From Lihuaxuella thermophila (GTDB lineage Bacteria; Bacillota; Bacilli; Thermoactinomycetales; Thermoactinomycetaceae), in the NCBI RefSeq assembly GCF_900110165.1, contig NZ_FOCQ01000010.1:78073-142072 (forward strand): a stretch of 64,000 bases of DNA, in the 5' to 3' direction. Below, one piece after another: positions 53,279 to 63,836 of this stretch. The notes beneath the pieces were generated by a model. The model was not told where the DNA came from. It saw nothing but the letters and a program-made list of their open reading frames with translations, and did not search any database. The translations under genes and the position numbers were made by a program. Each line of letters starts with the position of its first letter. The first letter of the stretch is position 1.

Positions 53279-54230
53279 CATTGGCGGAACGAAATGTTCT
53301 GTCTCGATTGCAACGGTATCTGGAGAGCAACCGAAGATTTTGAACAAAATCAAATATCCCACACCTCCATCGCCCGACGAAGCCTTGGAAAGGGCCATCG
53401 CATCTTTGCATCAGTTGATCAAAGAAGAAAAAGTGGACCGGATCGAAGCGATTGGCATCAGTTGCGGAGGTCCGCTGGACAGCAAACGCGGCCTTATTCT
53501 CTCGCCTCCCAATCTGCCGGCATGGGATGGAATCGATGTGATCCGGCCGTTCCGGGAATTTGGAGTCCCCGTGGGCTTGCAAAATGATGCCAATGCCTGC
53601 GCTCTGGCAGAGTGGACCTGGGGGGCGGGCCGGGGCTGTGACAATATGATCTTTCTAACGTTTGGTACAGGCATGGGAGCAGGGCTTATTTTGAATGGGC
53701 AGCTTTATGCGGGAGAGAATGATATGGCGGGAGAAGTGGGGCATATCCGGTTAGAGGAAGACGGACCGGTGGGGTATGGGAAAGCCGGCTCATTTGAAGG
53801 TTTCTGCAGCGGAGGTGGCATTGCCCGACTGGCCAGGCAGATGGCGGAAGAACGGATTCGGGCGGGCAATCCCCCTTCCTTCTGCCGCCATTTGGATGAG
53901 TTGCCCCATGTGACGGCCGAAACGGTGGGGCGTTCCGCCCGTAACGGAGATCCGCTGGCATTGGAGATCTATCGTATTGTCGGGGAGAAGCTCGGCAAAG
54001 GCCTGGCCGTCTTGGTCGATATTCTCAACCCGGAACGGATCGTGATCGGCAGTATCTACGGAAGGCAGCAAGAGCTGCTCAAACCGATCGTCATGGACGT
54101 ATTACAAAAAGAAGCGTTGCCGCACAACTTGTCCGTCTGCCAAATTGTTCCCGCCGGGCTCGGCGAATCAGTCGGGGATCTGGCCAGCCTGTCCGTTGCG
54201 ATGCAAATGTGCAAACAGATACACAGGTAA
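53256..54230 (+). CDS. ROK-family sugar kinase
   Basis: A 324-residue kinase of the ROK family (glucose, mannose, ManNAc or fructose kinases). It has LAGFDIGGTKCSVSIA at the start (ATP), NDANACALAEWTWGAG near 110, FLTFGTGMGAGLILNG near 131 and GEVGHIRLEEDGPVGYGKAGS near 152. The zinc motif CxCGxxGCxE that normally follows is absent: the sequence is GKAGSFEGFCSGGGIA. GTG 53256 is chosen with AGGAG about ten bases upstream. It is the last gene of the cluster and probably phosphorylates the freed hexose. Confidence 0.88.
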   Translation: MTVLAGFDIGGTKCSVSIATVSGEQPKILNKIKYPTPPSPDEALERAIASLHQLIKEEKVDRIEAIGISCGGPLDSKRGLILSPPNLPAWDGIDVIRPFREFGVPVGLQNDANACALAEWTWGAGRGCDNMIFLTFGTGMGAGLILNGQLYAGENDMAGEVGHIRLEEDGPVGYGKAGSFEGFCSGGGIARLARQMAEERIRAGNPPSFCRHLDELPHVTAETVGRSARNGDPLALEIYRIVGEKLGKGLAVLVDILNPERIVIGSIYGRQQELLKPIVMDVLQKEALPHNLSVCQIVPAGLGESVGDLASLSVAMQMCKQIHR

Positions 54231-54234
54231 GCAG

Positions 54235-54258
54235 AAGTCGCCCTAGCGGCGGCTTTTG
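54235..54258 (+). terminator. Terminator of the sugar cluster
   Basis: AAGTCGCC pairs with GGCGGCTT around a 5-base loop, followed by TT. Confidence 0.7.
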
Positions 54259-54365
54259 TTCTCTTCATCGTTTGAACAAGGGAATGGAGTCTGGAGCCGG
54301 GATAATCGGATGCAAAGCGTGGCAGGATCCTGGTTAAATCGGTTGATTGGGCTTGCAACCGGTTT

Positions 54366-54396
54366 TTAACAAACCGTCAAACAAATCCGCTATAAT
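54366..54396 (+). promoter_or_regulatory. Possible promoter of the moxR operon
   Basis: TTAACA (54366-54371), 19-base spacer, perfect TATAAT (54391-54396), 65 bases before the start codon. Confidence 0.5.
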
Positions 54397-54460
54397 AATT
54401 GTATAGAAACGATTGAATATTCCCTGATGCAGAAACTTTCATGCAAGCGGAGGAATCATC

Positions 54461-55435
54461 ATGACGAACCAAATCGGGCCGAATCCGGCTTGGGATCAGG
54501 AAAATGAGTGGGTAAAAAAGATGATTCAAAATATCGAAAAAGTGCTAATCGGCAAACGTTCTGCGATCGAGCTTTGTTTGGTGGCCCTTCTTTCCAAAGG
54601 GCATGTGCTGTTGGAGGATGTTCCCGGCGTGGGCAAAACGATGCTCGTCAAGGCGCTGGCTCGTTCGCTCGGTTGCAGGTTCAGCCGGATTCAATTTACC
54701 CCGGATTTGCTTCCGTCAGATGTGACGGGCGTCTCGATCTTTAACCAGAAGACGCTGGAATTTGAGTTTCGTCCCGGCCCTTTGATGTCGCATATCATTC
54801 TGGCTGATGAAATCAACCGCACTTCGCCCAAGACCCAAGCGGCCTTGCTGGAAGCCTTAGAAGAAGGCAGTGTCACGATCGACGGAACTACGTACTGCTT
54901 AAAGGCTCCTTTTTTTGTGATGGCTACCCAAAACCCGATTGAATATGAAGGAACGTTTCCGCTTCCCGAAGCCCAACTGGACCGCTTTCTGCTCAAACTT
55001 CATCTGGGTTACCCGACTCATTCGCAAGAAACGGAAATGCTCAAGCGTTTTAAGTATAAACATCCGATTGAAGATGTGGAAGAAGTGTGGTCTCTGCAGG
55101 AGTTACTTCATTTGCAGGAGCAGGTTCACGAGGTGTTTGTCGAAGATTCGCTGATTGAGTATATGGTGAACATTGTTGATGCCACCCGCCGTGAAGCGGA
55201 CATCTATCTTGGAGCCAGTCCCCGGGCCTCACTCGCCCTCTACCGCGCTTCCCAAGCCTTGGCTCTTCTCCGGGGCAGAATGTACGTCATTCCGGATGAT
55301 ATCAAGTTTCTGGTTCCGTATGTCCTGTCTCACCGAATTCTCTTACACTCGGAAGTGCATATGAAAGGACAGACTCCGGAGAAAATTTTGGCACGCTTAC
55401 TCAGTCAGGTGTCTGTTCCCGTGATGCGGAAATAA
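54461..55435 (+). CDS. MoxR-family AAA+ ATPase
   Basis: A 324-residue AAA+ chaperone-like ATPase. Walker A GVGKTMLVKALARSLG near 66, then SRIQFTPDLLPSDVTG, Walker B HIILADEINRTSPKTQAALLEALEE near 109, and FVMATQNPIEYEGTFPLPEAQLDRF near 150. MoxR proteins work with DUF58 and transglutaminase-like membrane proteins, encoded directly downstream here as in B. subtilis yeaC-yeaD-yebA. Their role is probably to assemble or activate a surface or membrane complex. Preceded by a promoter; first gene of the operon. Confidence 0.93.
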   Translation: MTNQIGPNPAWDQENEWVKKMIQNIEKVLIGKRSAIELCLVALLSKGHVLLEDVPGVGKTMLVKALARSLGCRFSRIQFTPDLLPSDVTGVSIFNQKTLEFEFRPGPLMSHIILADEINRTSPKTQAALLEALEEGSVTIDGTTYCLKAPFFVMATQNPIEYEGTFPLPEAQLDRFLLKLHLGYPTHSQETEMLKRFKYKHPIEDVEEVWSLQELLHLQEQVHEVFVEDSLIEYMVNIVDATRREADIYLGASPRASLALYRASQALALLRGRMYVIPDDIKFLVPYVLSHRILLHSEVHMKGQTPEKILARLLSQVSVPVMRK

Positions 55436-55448
55436 AAGGGTGAGACAA

Positions 55449-56657
55449 ATGAACCGTGAGCTGACAGGTTTAATCTCATTGGCCGCTTTGACCCTGATCT
55501 GGTCGATTCTGACTTATGCCTGGGGCGGCTTTGTAACCGGTTTTCTTTTCTATAGTTTGCTGTTTCTTCTCTTGTACGAAATCCTCGTCTATGTCTCGTG
55601 TGTTCGGGGTTTGTTCGTCAAGAGGGAAATTTCCAGTCCCGTTCTCACGGCAGGGCAGAGCCTGCATGTGTCCATCAAGCTGTCGCGGCCATATGTGTTT
55701 CCCTTTACTTGGCTGATCCTCCGGGATCAAAACGATCTGGAGAAGCGCTCGTCGCTCGGCAAATCCTCATTTCTGGTTGAAAATGAGAGAACGGTGGATC
55801 TGGATTACAAAATTTACGGTGTCAGGCGCGGGCGTTATCATTTTAACCAATTGGAATGCACAGCCGGCGATCTGTTTGGCATCGTGGAGAGGAAAGTGTT
55901 TTGCTGGGAGCCGCAGACCGTCAGGGTCTATCCTGAGATTCAACCCGTTTCCTACTGGCTGACTTATGCCGTTCATCGGGGGAACCGGATGCAGAGATAC
56001 CGGCCAAACGCACAGGATGTAACTTTCGTTTCCGGGCTCCGAAACTACCGGGTCGGAGACCGCTTGCAACAAATACACTGGAAAGCAACTGCACGCGGCC
56101 AGGGGATCAAAGTTAAAGAGTCAGAACAGGAAACCGCCTGTGAATATATATTTGTTCTGGACCAGGATCAAAGCGCTTACCAGCGGCTGCCCGGGGAACT
56201 GTTTGAACGGGCGGTCTCTCTGGCCGCCTCGCTCATCCACCACGCCATCTCCCATCGGTTGGTTTTTTCTTTAGTTTTGACAGGTGCTTCTCCCCTTTAT
56301 GTGAATGGAGGCCGAAGCCGGGAACATCTGATCAGGGTGCTGGAATATTTGGTCGATGTCAAACCGGACGGGCAACTCTTGCTTCCCGCCCTCGTCAGCC
56401 ACGGGGGCATCCCGTGGAGTAAAAACAAACGGGTGGTTCTGATCAGTCCGCGTATCGATGAACAGGTTGGCGCTTTTCTTCATCAATTACGGAAGAAAAA
56501 AGTGGATGCTGAGCTTTTTTGGATTGCCGATTCATCCGCCCCCGTCAGGCAACCGCACGAAATCTTGCAGCAATGGCCCGTATGGAAAATCGATCAGCCT
56601 TCCTTTGACCTGTCCATGAAGGGAGGTGTGTGGATTGGCTCAAAGCGCTCTCCATGA
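55449..56657 (+). CDS. DUF58 domain membrane protein
   Basis: A 402-residue protein with two hydrophobic helices at residues about 8-50 and a cytoplasmic or surface part with the DUF58 signature [24 protein letters not shown] near 195, followed by a von Willebrand A-like region ([14 protein letters not shown]...). The ATG at 55449 has GGGTGAG just upstream. It sits between moxR (14 bases) and the TgpA-like gene (overlap of 23 bases), the standard trio. Exact function unknown. Confidence 0.9.
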   Translation: MNRELTGLISLAALTLIWSILTYAWGGFVTGFLFYSLLFLLLYEILVYVSCVRGLFVKREISSPVLTAGQSLHVSIKLSRPYVFPFTWLILRDQNDLEKRSSLGKSSFLVENERTVDLDYKIYGVRRGRYHFNQLECTAGDLFGIVERKVFCWEPQTVRVYPEIQPVSYWLTYAVHRGNRMQRYRPNAQDVTFVSGLRNYRVGDRLQQIHWKATARGQGIKVKESEQETACEYIFVLDQDQSAYQRLPGELFERAVSLAASLIHHAISHRLVFSLVLTGASPLYVNGGRSREHLIRVLEYLVDVKPDGQLLLPALVSHGGIPWSKNKRVVLISPRIDEQVGAFLHQLRKKKVDAELFWIADSSAPVRQPHEILQQWPVWKIDQPSFDLSMKGGVWIGSKRSP

Positions 56658-58884
56658 AATGAGCCGTCTGAAAAAGGCTGGTTTGCTTCTGGTAGCGGCT
56701 TTGCTGTTTTGGGAAATGCTGAAACCCCTTTCTGAAATCACGGATACGGATCGGATCGGCACCTTTTTCTTTGGTTTTATCCTCTTCCTTCTCATACGCT
56801 CCAGCCGTTTTACTTTCTGGATTCAGGCCCTGCTTGCAGGAATCGTCATTTACAATCTGATGAACAGTATTTTTTACCCGGACCTTCATTTTGCAGATAG
56901 CGGTTGGTATACCCATCTCATGGCAGATGTTGCCGCTGAATGGCGGGAGATGGACCTGGGTGCTTTTTTTACCGCCCGGTATCCCGTGATTCGTTCCTTC
57001 TGCTTTTTTCTCGTACTCTGGTCTGTAAGCAGATGGTGGATTCACTGGTTTATGTCCGCAAAATGGATTTATATCCCCTTTGTCCTTACTGTTTTTTATC
57101 TGGCCGTTTTGGAAGGAGGCCCGGGCTATGAGGCAAAGGACGCCGTGATCCGTGTCATCATTTATGCGGTTTGCTGCTTATCCTGGGTTCAATGGGAAAC
57201 CTTGCGCCTGCGTCTGCCGATTCTGGTTGAAGCGCCGAGGGGGTGGGCACGATGGACAGCCCTGCTCTTGATCTTGTTTGTCTGTGTGGGAGCTGTGCTG
57301 CCCAAGTTTCCGGCTGCCGCCGACGGGGAACTTCCCTTTTGGGATTGGGAAGGAGGAAACGGCGCGGGGACCGGGGGCAAGCGGATCGGTTACAGCCGCG
57401 ATGATACCCGCCTGGGTGGCCCCCTTCACCTCGATCATAAAATCATCTTTCAGGCGAAAGCAGAGGAATTGTATTATTGGCGCGGGGAAGCCAAAAACTT
57501 CTATACGGGCAGGGGATGGGTGCTCACGGATCGCGAATTTGTCCAACAGCCAAGAAACAGTATGGAAGAGACAGAGAACGGCTGGGTCGACCTTGTCGAG
57601 TCGCAATTGTTTTCCAATCTGTTCGGTCATACGAAAGTAAAGAAAAACCGCGTGGATGTACGCTTTTTGAAGCCCATGTACACGACCATGTTTGTCCCGG
57701 GCCAATTGAGGCGAATCTACCGGATTGACGGAACCCGGCCGATGGGCAAATTTGATGTGATTACGGATCCGTTCTCTTCCACCAGCTATATCCGTTCCCT
57801 GTCTGAGCAAAAATTTGCAAGCTATTCGTTGGAGGCGGAAATTCCGGTCATTGATGAAGAAAAGCTGCGCCAACAGCCGGCACCCTCTGAGACGGAGCGG
57901 AGGATGATGATGGAAGCGACCCGCCTTCCGGAAACCGTTCCGGACAGGATTCGGGAATTAACGCTCCAAGTGACCCAATCAGCCAAAAACCCGTATGATA
58001 AAGTACAAGCGGTCGAAAGTTTTTTAAAGACCGGAGGGCAGTTTCGGTACGACCTTCATGCCCCGGAATTGCCGGAGGATCAGGATTTTGTCGACCACTT
58101 TTTGTTTGAGAGCAAACGGGGCTATTGTGATCACTTTTCCAGTGCCATGGCGGTCATGCTGAAGTCCGTCGGCATCCCTGCCAGATGGGTAAAAGGATTT
58201 GCTCAGGGGGAAAGCCGGTTCAACCGGCAGACACTCCAATATGAAGTAACTGTAAGAAACAGCGATGCCCATTCCTGGGTTGAGGTGTATTTTGCCGGTG
58301 TCGGCTGGATTCCGTTCGACCCTACCCCTTCCTTCTACCTGCCCACGCTGTATGATCTCCCATCGTCCGCCGATCAAGGAGCTGCAACACAAGCTGACCC
58401 GTACGGGAACCAGGGGCAGAACCAAAATCGTTTATTGGAAAAACAGTTGGAGCGTGACAACCGGAACCAGCAGACCAATGACGAGCATCTGAATGTTTCC
58501 GAGAACGGGCAGCCTGCTTTTTGGCTAAATCTTTTTCTCGTAGTGCCGGGGGTGCTCATCAGTATGTTTCTCCTCTGGTTGTCCAGGAGAAAAATCGGTT
58601 GGTGGATGCTCTACCTTTTCCGCAGGCCCGAAGATCGCCAGACATTTGTCAAGGCTTATCAACGTTTGCTGGGATGGATGGAAGCAAGGGCCGGAAAAAG
58701 GAGGAAAGATCAAACACTGAGAGAGTATTGGCATTCCGGCCGCTGGATGCCCCCCTCGGAAGAAACAGTGGCTTTGACCAGATTGTATGAAGAAGCGCGT
58801 TATGGGAAAAACGAAAAAAGACAGACAGACTGGCAGCAAGTACGGGAACATTGGAAAGTAATGCTAAAAAAGCATCGTCCTTGA
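56635..58884 (+). CDS. TgpA-type transglutaminase-like membrane protein
   Basis: A 749-residue protein. Six or so hydrophobic helices fill residues 12-225, then a large extracytoplasmic part with a transglutaminase core: [20 protein letters not shown] near 490 (catalytic Cys), [16 protein letters not shown] near 542 (His) and PFDPTPSFY (Asp). One more helix near 625-645 and a cytoplasmic DUF4129-like tail follow. It matches B. subtilis YebA and P. aeruginosa TgpA. TTG 56635 is chosen as start since GGGAGG lies eight bases upstream. Third gene of the moxR operon. It may cut or cross-link surface proteins. Confidence 0.92.
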   Translation: MAQSALHEMSRLKKAGLLLVAALLFWEMLKPLSEITDTDRIGTFFFGFILFLLIRSSRFTFWIQALLAGIVIYNLMNSIFYPDLHFADSGWYTHLMADVAAEWREMDLGAFFTARYPVIRSFCFFLVLWSVSRWWIHWFMSAKWIYIPFVLTVFYLAVLEGGPGYEAKDAVIRVIIYAVCCLSWVQWETLRLRLPILVEAPRGWARWTALLLILFVCVGAVLPKFPAAADGELPFWDWEGGNGAGTGGKRIGYSRDDTRLGGPLHLDHKIIFQAKAEELYYWRGEAKNFYTGRGWVLTDREFVQQPRNSMEETENGWVDLVESQLFSNLFGHTKVKKNRVDVRFLKPMYTTMFVPGQLRRIYRIDGTRPMGKFDVITDPFSSTSYIRSLSEQKFASYSLEAEIPVIDEEKLRQQPAPSETERRMMMEATRLPETVPDRIRELTLQVTQSAKNPYDKVQAVESFLKTGGQFRYDLHAPELPEDQDFVDHFLFESKRGYCDHFSSAMAVMLKSVGIPARWVKGFAQGESRFNRQTLQYEVTVRNSDAHSWVEVYFAGVGWIPFDPTPSFYLPTLYDLPSSADQGAATQADPYGNQGQNQNRLLEKQLERDNRNQQTNDEHLNVSENGQPAFWLNLFLVVPGVLISMFLLWLSRRKIGWWMLYLFRRPEDRQTFVKAYQRLLGWMEARAGKRRKDQTLREYWHSGRWMPPSEETVALTRLYEEARYGKNEKRQTDWQQVREHWKVMLKKHRP

Positions 58885-58926
58885 CCGCTTCAGAACGGCT
58901 CTGGTATGATATTTTCTGGTTGATCT

Positions 58927-59000
58927 AGACTCGTATATATTCAGGGATATGGCCTGAACGTTTCTACCCGGCTGCCGTAAACAGCCGGACTACGTGTTAT
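58927..59000 (+). ncRNA. Guanine riboswitch aptamer (purine family)
   Basis: The conserved core is clear: GGGATATGGCCTG, GTTTCTACCCGGCTGCCGTAAA and CCGGACTACG. P1 is formed by ACTCGTA (58929-58935) and TACGTGT (58991-58997). The specifier base in GACTACG is C, so guanine or hypoxanthine is the expected ligand rather than adenine. It lies upstream of guaA and pbuG, with a terminator between as expression platform. Confidence 0.93.
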
Positions 59001-59060
59001 AGGTCGCCGGATGCCTAATGCTTCTTCATACGATGTGACAGAATTGTGAAGAAACTGGGG

Positions 59061-59108
59061 AACCGGGTCCTATATCGCCAAAGAAGCGGTATAGGCCCTG
59101 GTTTTTTT
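59061..59108 (+). terminator. Riboswitch-controlled terminator before guaA
   Basis: ACCGGGTCCTATA with CGC pairs with GCG and TATAGGCCCTGGT, then seven T. Ligand binding should favour this hairpin and stop transcription before guaA. The 227 bases from here to the guaA start hold no other feature I recognise. Confidence 0.88.
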
Positions 59109-59335
59109 GTATACCAGTCCATTCGTGCGCAAGCGCGTTCCGGAAATGGTTTTCCGCCTTGCTCCGATGCAGTGCAGTGTTGCTCCGCCGGAAACAGAAT
59201 CCTCCGTTTCGCCGTGTCTATGGCTTTCACCGGCTGACACAATCTGGATATGAAAACTGGATCGTCCGGGGAGGCCTGAACACCCGTGCGACCGCCATCG
59301 GGGCAAATCACACAGGAAGAAGAGAGGGAATAGCG

Positions 59336-60874
59336 ATGGATCAGTCATTTGAACGTGTTGTCGTCCTGGACTTCGGAGGACAGTATAATCAATTGATCGC
59401 CCGCCGGATCCGTGATCTGGGTGTATTCAGCGAATTATTGCCTTACAACACTTCCGCTGAAGAACTGAAAAAGATGAATCTGAAAGGGATTGTCTTTTCC
59501 GGCGGTCCTAACAGCGTCTATGAAGAAAATTCCCCCAAATGCGATCCCGAAGTGTTCAATCTCGGGCTTCCGATTTTGGGGATTTGCTATGGAATGCAAA
59601 TGATTGCGTATCATTTTGGCGCCAAAGTAGACCGTGCCGAAAAGCGGGAATACGGAAAAGCAGAACTTGATATCGTGTCTGAAACTCCATTGTTTAAAGG
59701 CATGGATAAAACACAGACGGTCTGGATGAGCCACAGTGATGTAGTCACGGCCCCGCCCGGAGGTTTCAGGGTGGACGGCAAAACGCATTCCGCTCCGATC
59801 GCGGCGATGAGCCATCCGGAAAGACAAATTTATGCAGTTCAATTCCATCCCGAAGTTCGCCATTCCGTATACGGAAACGAAATGCTGCGCAACTTCTTAT
59901 ATGAAATATGCAAATGCTCCGGGAACTGGAACATGGAGACGTTTATCGAAGACGCGGTCGAGGAGATCCGGGAGCGCGTAGGTGACCGCAAAGTCTTGTG
60001 CGCGCTCAGCGGCGGTGTGGATTCCTCGGTAGTGGCCGCTCTCATCCACAAAGCGGTCGGCGACCAATTGACTTGTATGTTTGTGGACCACGGTTTGCTG
60101 CGCAAAGGTGAAGCGGAAAGCGTGATGAAAACGTTCAGCGACAATTTTCGGATGAACGTGGTCAAAATCGACGCCAAAGACCGCTTCTTGAAGAAATTGG
60201 CCGGTGTCACCGATCCGGAACAAAAAAGAAAAATCATCGGCAATGAGTTTATCCGTGTCTTTGAAGAGGAATCGGCCAAATTTGGCGACCATCAATTCCT
60301 CGGACAAGGGACGCTGTACACCGACATCATTGAATCGGGAACGGATACGGCTCATACCATTAAATCTCACCACAATGTGGGCGGATTGCCGGAAGATATG
60401 AAGATGGAACTCATCGAGCCGCTCAACACGCTGTTCAAAGATGAAGTGCGCAAGGTTGGGAAAGAATTGGGCTTGCCTGACGAGATCGTCTGGCGTCAGC
60501 CGTTCCCCGGACCGGGTCTCGGCATTCGGGTCATCGGAGAAGTGACCGAGCATAAGCTCAACATCGTCCGCGAATCTGACGCGATCTTAAGGGAAGAGAT
60601 CAAAAAAGCGGGTTTGGATCGTGAAATCTGGCAGTACTTCACCACCTTGCCCGACTTCCGCAGCGTGGGGGTCATGGGGGATGTTCGCACTTATGCTTAC
60701 ACGGTCGGCATTCGCGCGGTTACCTCGATCGACGGGATGACGGCGGATTGGGCAAGAATTCCGTATGAGGTGTTGGAACGTATTTCCAACCGCATCATTA
60801 ATGAAGTCGAAGATGTAAACCGCGTTGTTTATGACATCACCTCCAAACCGCCGGCCACCATTGAATGGGAATAA
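59336..60874 (+). CDS. guaA: GMP synthase (glutamine-hydrolysing)
   Basis: Converts XMP to GMP using glutamine and ATP, the last step of guanine nucleotide synthesis. The 512 residues include the amidotransferase domain ([32 protein letters not shown] with the catalytic Cys, and a His-Pro-Glu in FHPEVRHS) and the ATP-pyrophosphatase domain with the P-loop [20 protein letters not shown], ending in the dimerisation region that closes [11 protein letters not shown] 59336 is chosen because AGAGGGAA precedes it and [15 protein letters not shown] matches the family start; the longer open frame lies in the leader RNA. Controlled by the guanine riboswitch. Confidence 0.98.
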   Translation: MDQSFERVVVLDFGGQYNQLIARRIRDLGVFSELLPYNTSAEELKKMNLKGIVFSGGPNSVYEENSPKCDPEVFNLGLPILGICYGMQMIAYHFGAKVDRAEKREYGKAELDIVSETPLFKGMDKTQTVWMSHSDVVTAPPGGFRVDGKTHSAPIAAMSHPERQIYAVQFHPEVRHSVYGNEMLRNFLYEICKCSGNWNMETFIEDAVEEIRERVGDRKVLCALSGGVDSSVVAALIHKAVGDQLTCMFVDHGLLRKGEAESVMKTFSDNFRMNVVKIDAKDRFLKKLAGVTDPEQKRKIIGNEFIRVFEEESAKFGDHQFLGQGTLYTDIIESGTDTAHTIKSHHNVGGLPEDMKMELIEPLNTLFKDEVRKVGKELGLPDEIVWRQPFPGPGLGIRVIGEVTEHKLNIVRESDAILREEIKKAGLDREIWQYFTTLPDFRSVGVMGDVRTYAYTVGIRAVTSIDGMTADWARIPYEVLERISNRIINEVEDVNRVVYDITSKPPATIEWE

Positions 60875-60895
60875 TAACAACAGGAGAGAATATCC

Positions 60896-62227
60896 ATGGC
60901 GCAAACAACATCCGGACGACTGGCTCGTTATTTTGGTTTCGCCGAACACGGGACAAACTTGAAAACAGAAGTCTTGGCCGGGCTTACAACTTTCTTTACC
61001 ATGGCTTATATTTTGGTTGTCAACCCGGCAACCTTGAGCAAAGCCGGGATGGATCTGGGAGCTGTGTTTGTGGCAACCGCAGTCTCGGCAGCCATCGGCA
61101 CTTTCTTGATGGGGATCGTGGCCAACTACCCCATTGCGCTGGCGCCGGGAGTGGGGTTAATTGCTTACTTTGCCTTTACGGTTGTCCTGGGGATGAAAGT
61201 TCCGTGGCAAACCGCATTGGGTGCCGTATTTATTTCAGGAGTACTGTTTCTTTTGTTGACGGTGACCAAGGTTCGCGAACTGATCATCAATTCCATTCCC
61301 GCGGGATTGAAATACGCGGTTTCCGCCGGAATCGGGCTATTTATCGCTTTTATCGGACTGAAGAACGCCCAGATCATCATTCCGTCCGAAGCGACATTTG
61401 TCACGTTTAATCCGGGGATCACCACCCATCCGGGCATCCTGCTGACCCTGTTCGGCCTTCTCGTTACCCTGTTTTTGATGATTCGCAGGATCAAAGGTGC
61501 CATTTTTATCGGAATGGTGGTAACTGCGGTTGCGGGAATGATCACCGGACAAGTAAAAGTTCCGGTAAAAATCTTCGACCTGCCCCCAAGCCTGGCTCCA
61601 ACCTTTTTTCAATTGGACATTGCCGGCGCTTTCGACTTGGGACTGATCACGATCGTTTTTTCCTTCTTGTTTGTAGATCTGTTTGACAATGCCGGTACAT
61701 TGGTGGGAGTCACCAGCCAGGCCGGGCTCTTAAAGGATAACAAGCTGCCCCGTGCCGGGCGCGCGCTGATTACGGATTCGATTGCCACCATGACAGGTGC
61801 CGTTTTGGGTACATCCACGGTCACTTCGTATATCGAATCTTCAGCAGGCGTGGCTTCAGGCGGTCGGACAGGCATGACTTCTGTCACGACAGCCGTTTGT
61901 TTTGCAGGTGCGTTGTTCTTCTTCCCGCTGGTCGAAACGTTTGCTTCTGTCGCGGCCATCACTTCGCCGGCACTGATTATCGTCGGAGTGCTCATGGCGA
62001 GCAACTTGAAGAAAATCGAATGGGAATCCTTCTCAGAGGCAGTTCCCTCGTTTTTAACCATCGTGATGATGCCTTTATCGTTTAGCATTGCCACAGGTAT
62101 TGCGGCTGGATTTATCTTGTATCCCCTGTGCAAACTTTTTGCCGGCGAGGGAAAAAAAGTTCATCCGATCGTTTATGTTTTGGGGGTTGTGTTTGTTCTG
62201 CGATTCATATTCCTGGGGAGCATCTAA
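60896..62227 (+). CDS. pbuG: Guanine/hypoxanthine permease (NCS2, AzgA type)
   Basis: A 443-residue membrane transporter with about 13 hydrophobic segments that takes up guanine and hypoxanthine with protons. Family marks: RYFGFAEHGTNLKTEVLAGLTTFFTMAYILVVNP at the start, LAPGVGLIAYFAFTVV near 84, and VLGTSTVTSYIESSAGVASGGRTGMTSV near 303. It follows guaA by 21 bases with a good ribosome site, so it is under the same guanine riboswitch; Bacillus has the same pair of genes. A terminator follows. Confidence 0.94.
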   Translation: MAQTTSGRLARYFGFAEHGTNLKTEVLAGLTTFFTMAYILVVNPATLSKAGMDLGAVFVATAVSAAIGTFLMGIVANYPIALAPGVGLIAYFAFTVVLGMKVPWQTALGAVFISGVLFLLLTVTKVRELIINSIPAGLKYAVSAGIGLFIAFIGLKNAQIIIPSEATFVTFNPGITTHPGILLTLFGLLVTLFLMIRRIKGAIFIGMVVTAVAGMITGQVKVPVKIFDLPPSLAPTFFQLDIAGAFDLGLITIVFSFLFVDLFDNAGTLVGVTSQAGLLKDNKLPRAGRALITDSIATMTGAVLGTSTVTSYIESSAGVASGGRTGMTSVTTAVCFAGALFFFPLVETFASVAAITSPALIIVGVLMASNLKKIEWESFSEAVPSFLTIVMMPLSFSIATGIAAGFILYPLCKLFAGEGKKVHPIVYVLGVVFVLRFIFLGSI

Positions 62228-62244
62228 CTAAACAAAGTCAGATG

Positions 62245-62293
62245 AAGAGCTTTCTTCCCGCGAGGCTGATCGCCGGGGAGAAGGCTCTTTTTT
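62245..62293 (+). terminator. Terminator of guaA-pbuG
   Basis: AGAGC with imperfect inner pairs to GGAGA pairs with GCTCT, then seven T. From here to 62577 I see no gene or recognised signal. Confidence 0.75.
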
Positions 62294-62577
62294 TCTGTGA
62301 AAGTGTGCTGTTTAAGGGTGTTTCTGTGATTTGCTTCGGGGGGCGGCCGGCCGTGTTGCCCGACGCTCTTGACCCCGGCAAAGAAGCAAAAACTATCCGC
62401 TCGCCCCTCGCTTCAGCCGTGATCAAACTCGCTGTCGCTCAAACAGGTGATCCGCTTCATCCCGGGTTATAACCGGCTGTCAGCTCCTTATCATCCCGAA
62501 TCCCTTCCTGATCCGTATATTTTCCGGTTGTTTTCTCAAAATAGAAAAAGGTGTTGCCGAGAGGAGGAAAATGGAAC

Positions 62578-63726
62578 TTGTTAAGACGCGGACTGATTCA
62601 TCTTTGTATCCTTCTTCTCATATCGGGAATCAGCCAGCAGATTTGGCTTGCAGAAGCGTATGCGGAAATGGCTGCCCGTCCCGATTCCGATGAGAAGATG
62701 GTTCGTGAGTTGGTAAAACAAAAAGAACAAGCCGTTAATCAAAGAAAGTGGCGGTCCTACCTAAGGCTTCTTGACCCTGCGAAGAAGATGTATATCCAGG
62801 AGCAAAAAAGGTGGTTTCAGGATGCTGTTCAATACATCGATGCAGGTTCTTTTCGCTTGAAAGTTTTGTCAGTAGTACCGCTGAACAAAGATCAAATGTG
62901 CGTTTGGGTCCATCAGTCGTATACGAAAAACGGAAAGATGTATGCCGTGAAATTTCCGCTATTATTCCTGAGGACCCGGCAAGGATGGAAGGATGCGGAT
63001 TTGGCGTTTAAACAGTTGCCAAGTGATTTTATAACCGTTTATTATTCGGATTCTTCATTGGAAGACCAGGCGCATATTGCCCTGGACACCTTGAACAAAG
63101 CGGTATATGTCTTCAAACAGAGATTTGATTGGTCACCGGCCCGGATCGAAGTGAAGCTGTATCACGATCCCGAGTTGTTCCGCCAATCGGTCAAACCTTC
63201 TCTCCCTTCATGGGCGGGAGGCTGGCACGAAGCAGGCGAATCCATTAAGTTGATCGGCGGGTTGCCCAATTCCGCCGTGTTTGCCTCAGGGCTGGTTCAT
63301 GAACTGACACATCAGATGGTTAGCGAGCTGACCAATGATAATGCGGCTTACTGGTTGCAGGAAGGTGCTGCGATGTACTACGAACTACACCTGCTGCCGG
63401 GATTGCATGACGGATATTCGCTGGAATGGGATACGGAGCAGATGATGTCCGTATCCGAATTGGAGCATACCAACTTGGAACGATTGTCCCCTCGCGAAGC
63501 GGCCCGATACTATCAAACTTGCTACCGGCTGTTTTCATATTTGATTGAAACCTATGGGGATCAACAAATACAGAAGGTTTTCTCCGTATTGAGAAAAAGT
63601 CCCCCCGTCGATGTAGACAGCAGCCAAAAACTTCGGTTGTTGAACGAGAAAACCGGGGAGGCCGTTCGGGAAGTGCTGGGCATCAGTATGGAAGAACTGG
63701 ATAGGAATTGGAGAAGAACAAAGTAA
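62578..63726 (+). CDS. Secreted gluzincin-type peptidase (peptidase MA-like)
   Basis: About 382 residues. The N-terminus has a signal peptide (LRRGLIHLCILLLISGISQ) and AEAYAEM near the cleavage site. Residues 30-170 are a helix-strand region typical of NTF2-like or M1-related N-domains. The catalytic part shows LVHELTHQMVSEL near 240 (HExxH) and AAYWLQEGAAMYYE 20 residues on, whose Glu is the third zinc ligand, as in gluzincins. So it should be an active exported metalloprotease; the target is unknown. TTG 62578 follows GAGGAGG. It ends just before the rRNA promoters. Confidence 0.82.
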   Translation: MLRRGLIHLCILLLISGISQQIWLAEAYAEMAARPDSDEKMVRELVKQKEQAVNQRKWRSYLRLLDPAKKMYIQEQKRWFQDAVQYIDAGSFRLKVLSVVPLNKDQMCVWVHQSYTKNGKMYAVKFPLLFLRTRQGWKDADLAFKQLPSDFITVYYSDSSLEDQAHIALDTLNKAVYVFKQRFDWSPARIEVKLYHDPELFRQSVKPSLPSWAGGWHEAGESIKLIGGLPNSAVFASGLVHELTHQMVSELTNDNAAYWLQEGAAMYYELHLLPGLHDGYSLEWDTEQMMSVSELEHTNLERLSPREAARYYQTCYRLFSYLIETYGDQQIQKVFSVLRKSPPVDVDSSQKLRLLNEKTGEAVREVLGISMEELDRNWRRTK

Positions 63727-63735
63727 AAAAAAGTG

Positions 63736-63765
63736 TTGACTTATATTGAGAGACCATGTTATATT
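63736..63765 (+). promoter_or_regulatory. rRNA promoter P1
   Basis: TTGACT (63736-63741), 18-base spacer, TATATT (63760-63765). Confidence 0.7.
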
Positions 63766-63836
63766 AATCAACGTCGCTGATGCGACAACTTGTCTCCCGC
63801 AAGGAGGGAGGCAGCAAACAAACAAGAAAAAAGTTG

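Noticed and set aside
62238..62472. Short frames on both strands after pbuG
   Set aside because: They overlap the pbuG terminator or lack ribosome sites; low-complexity translation.
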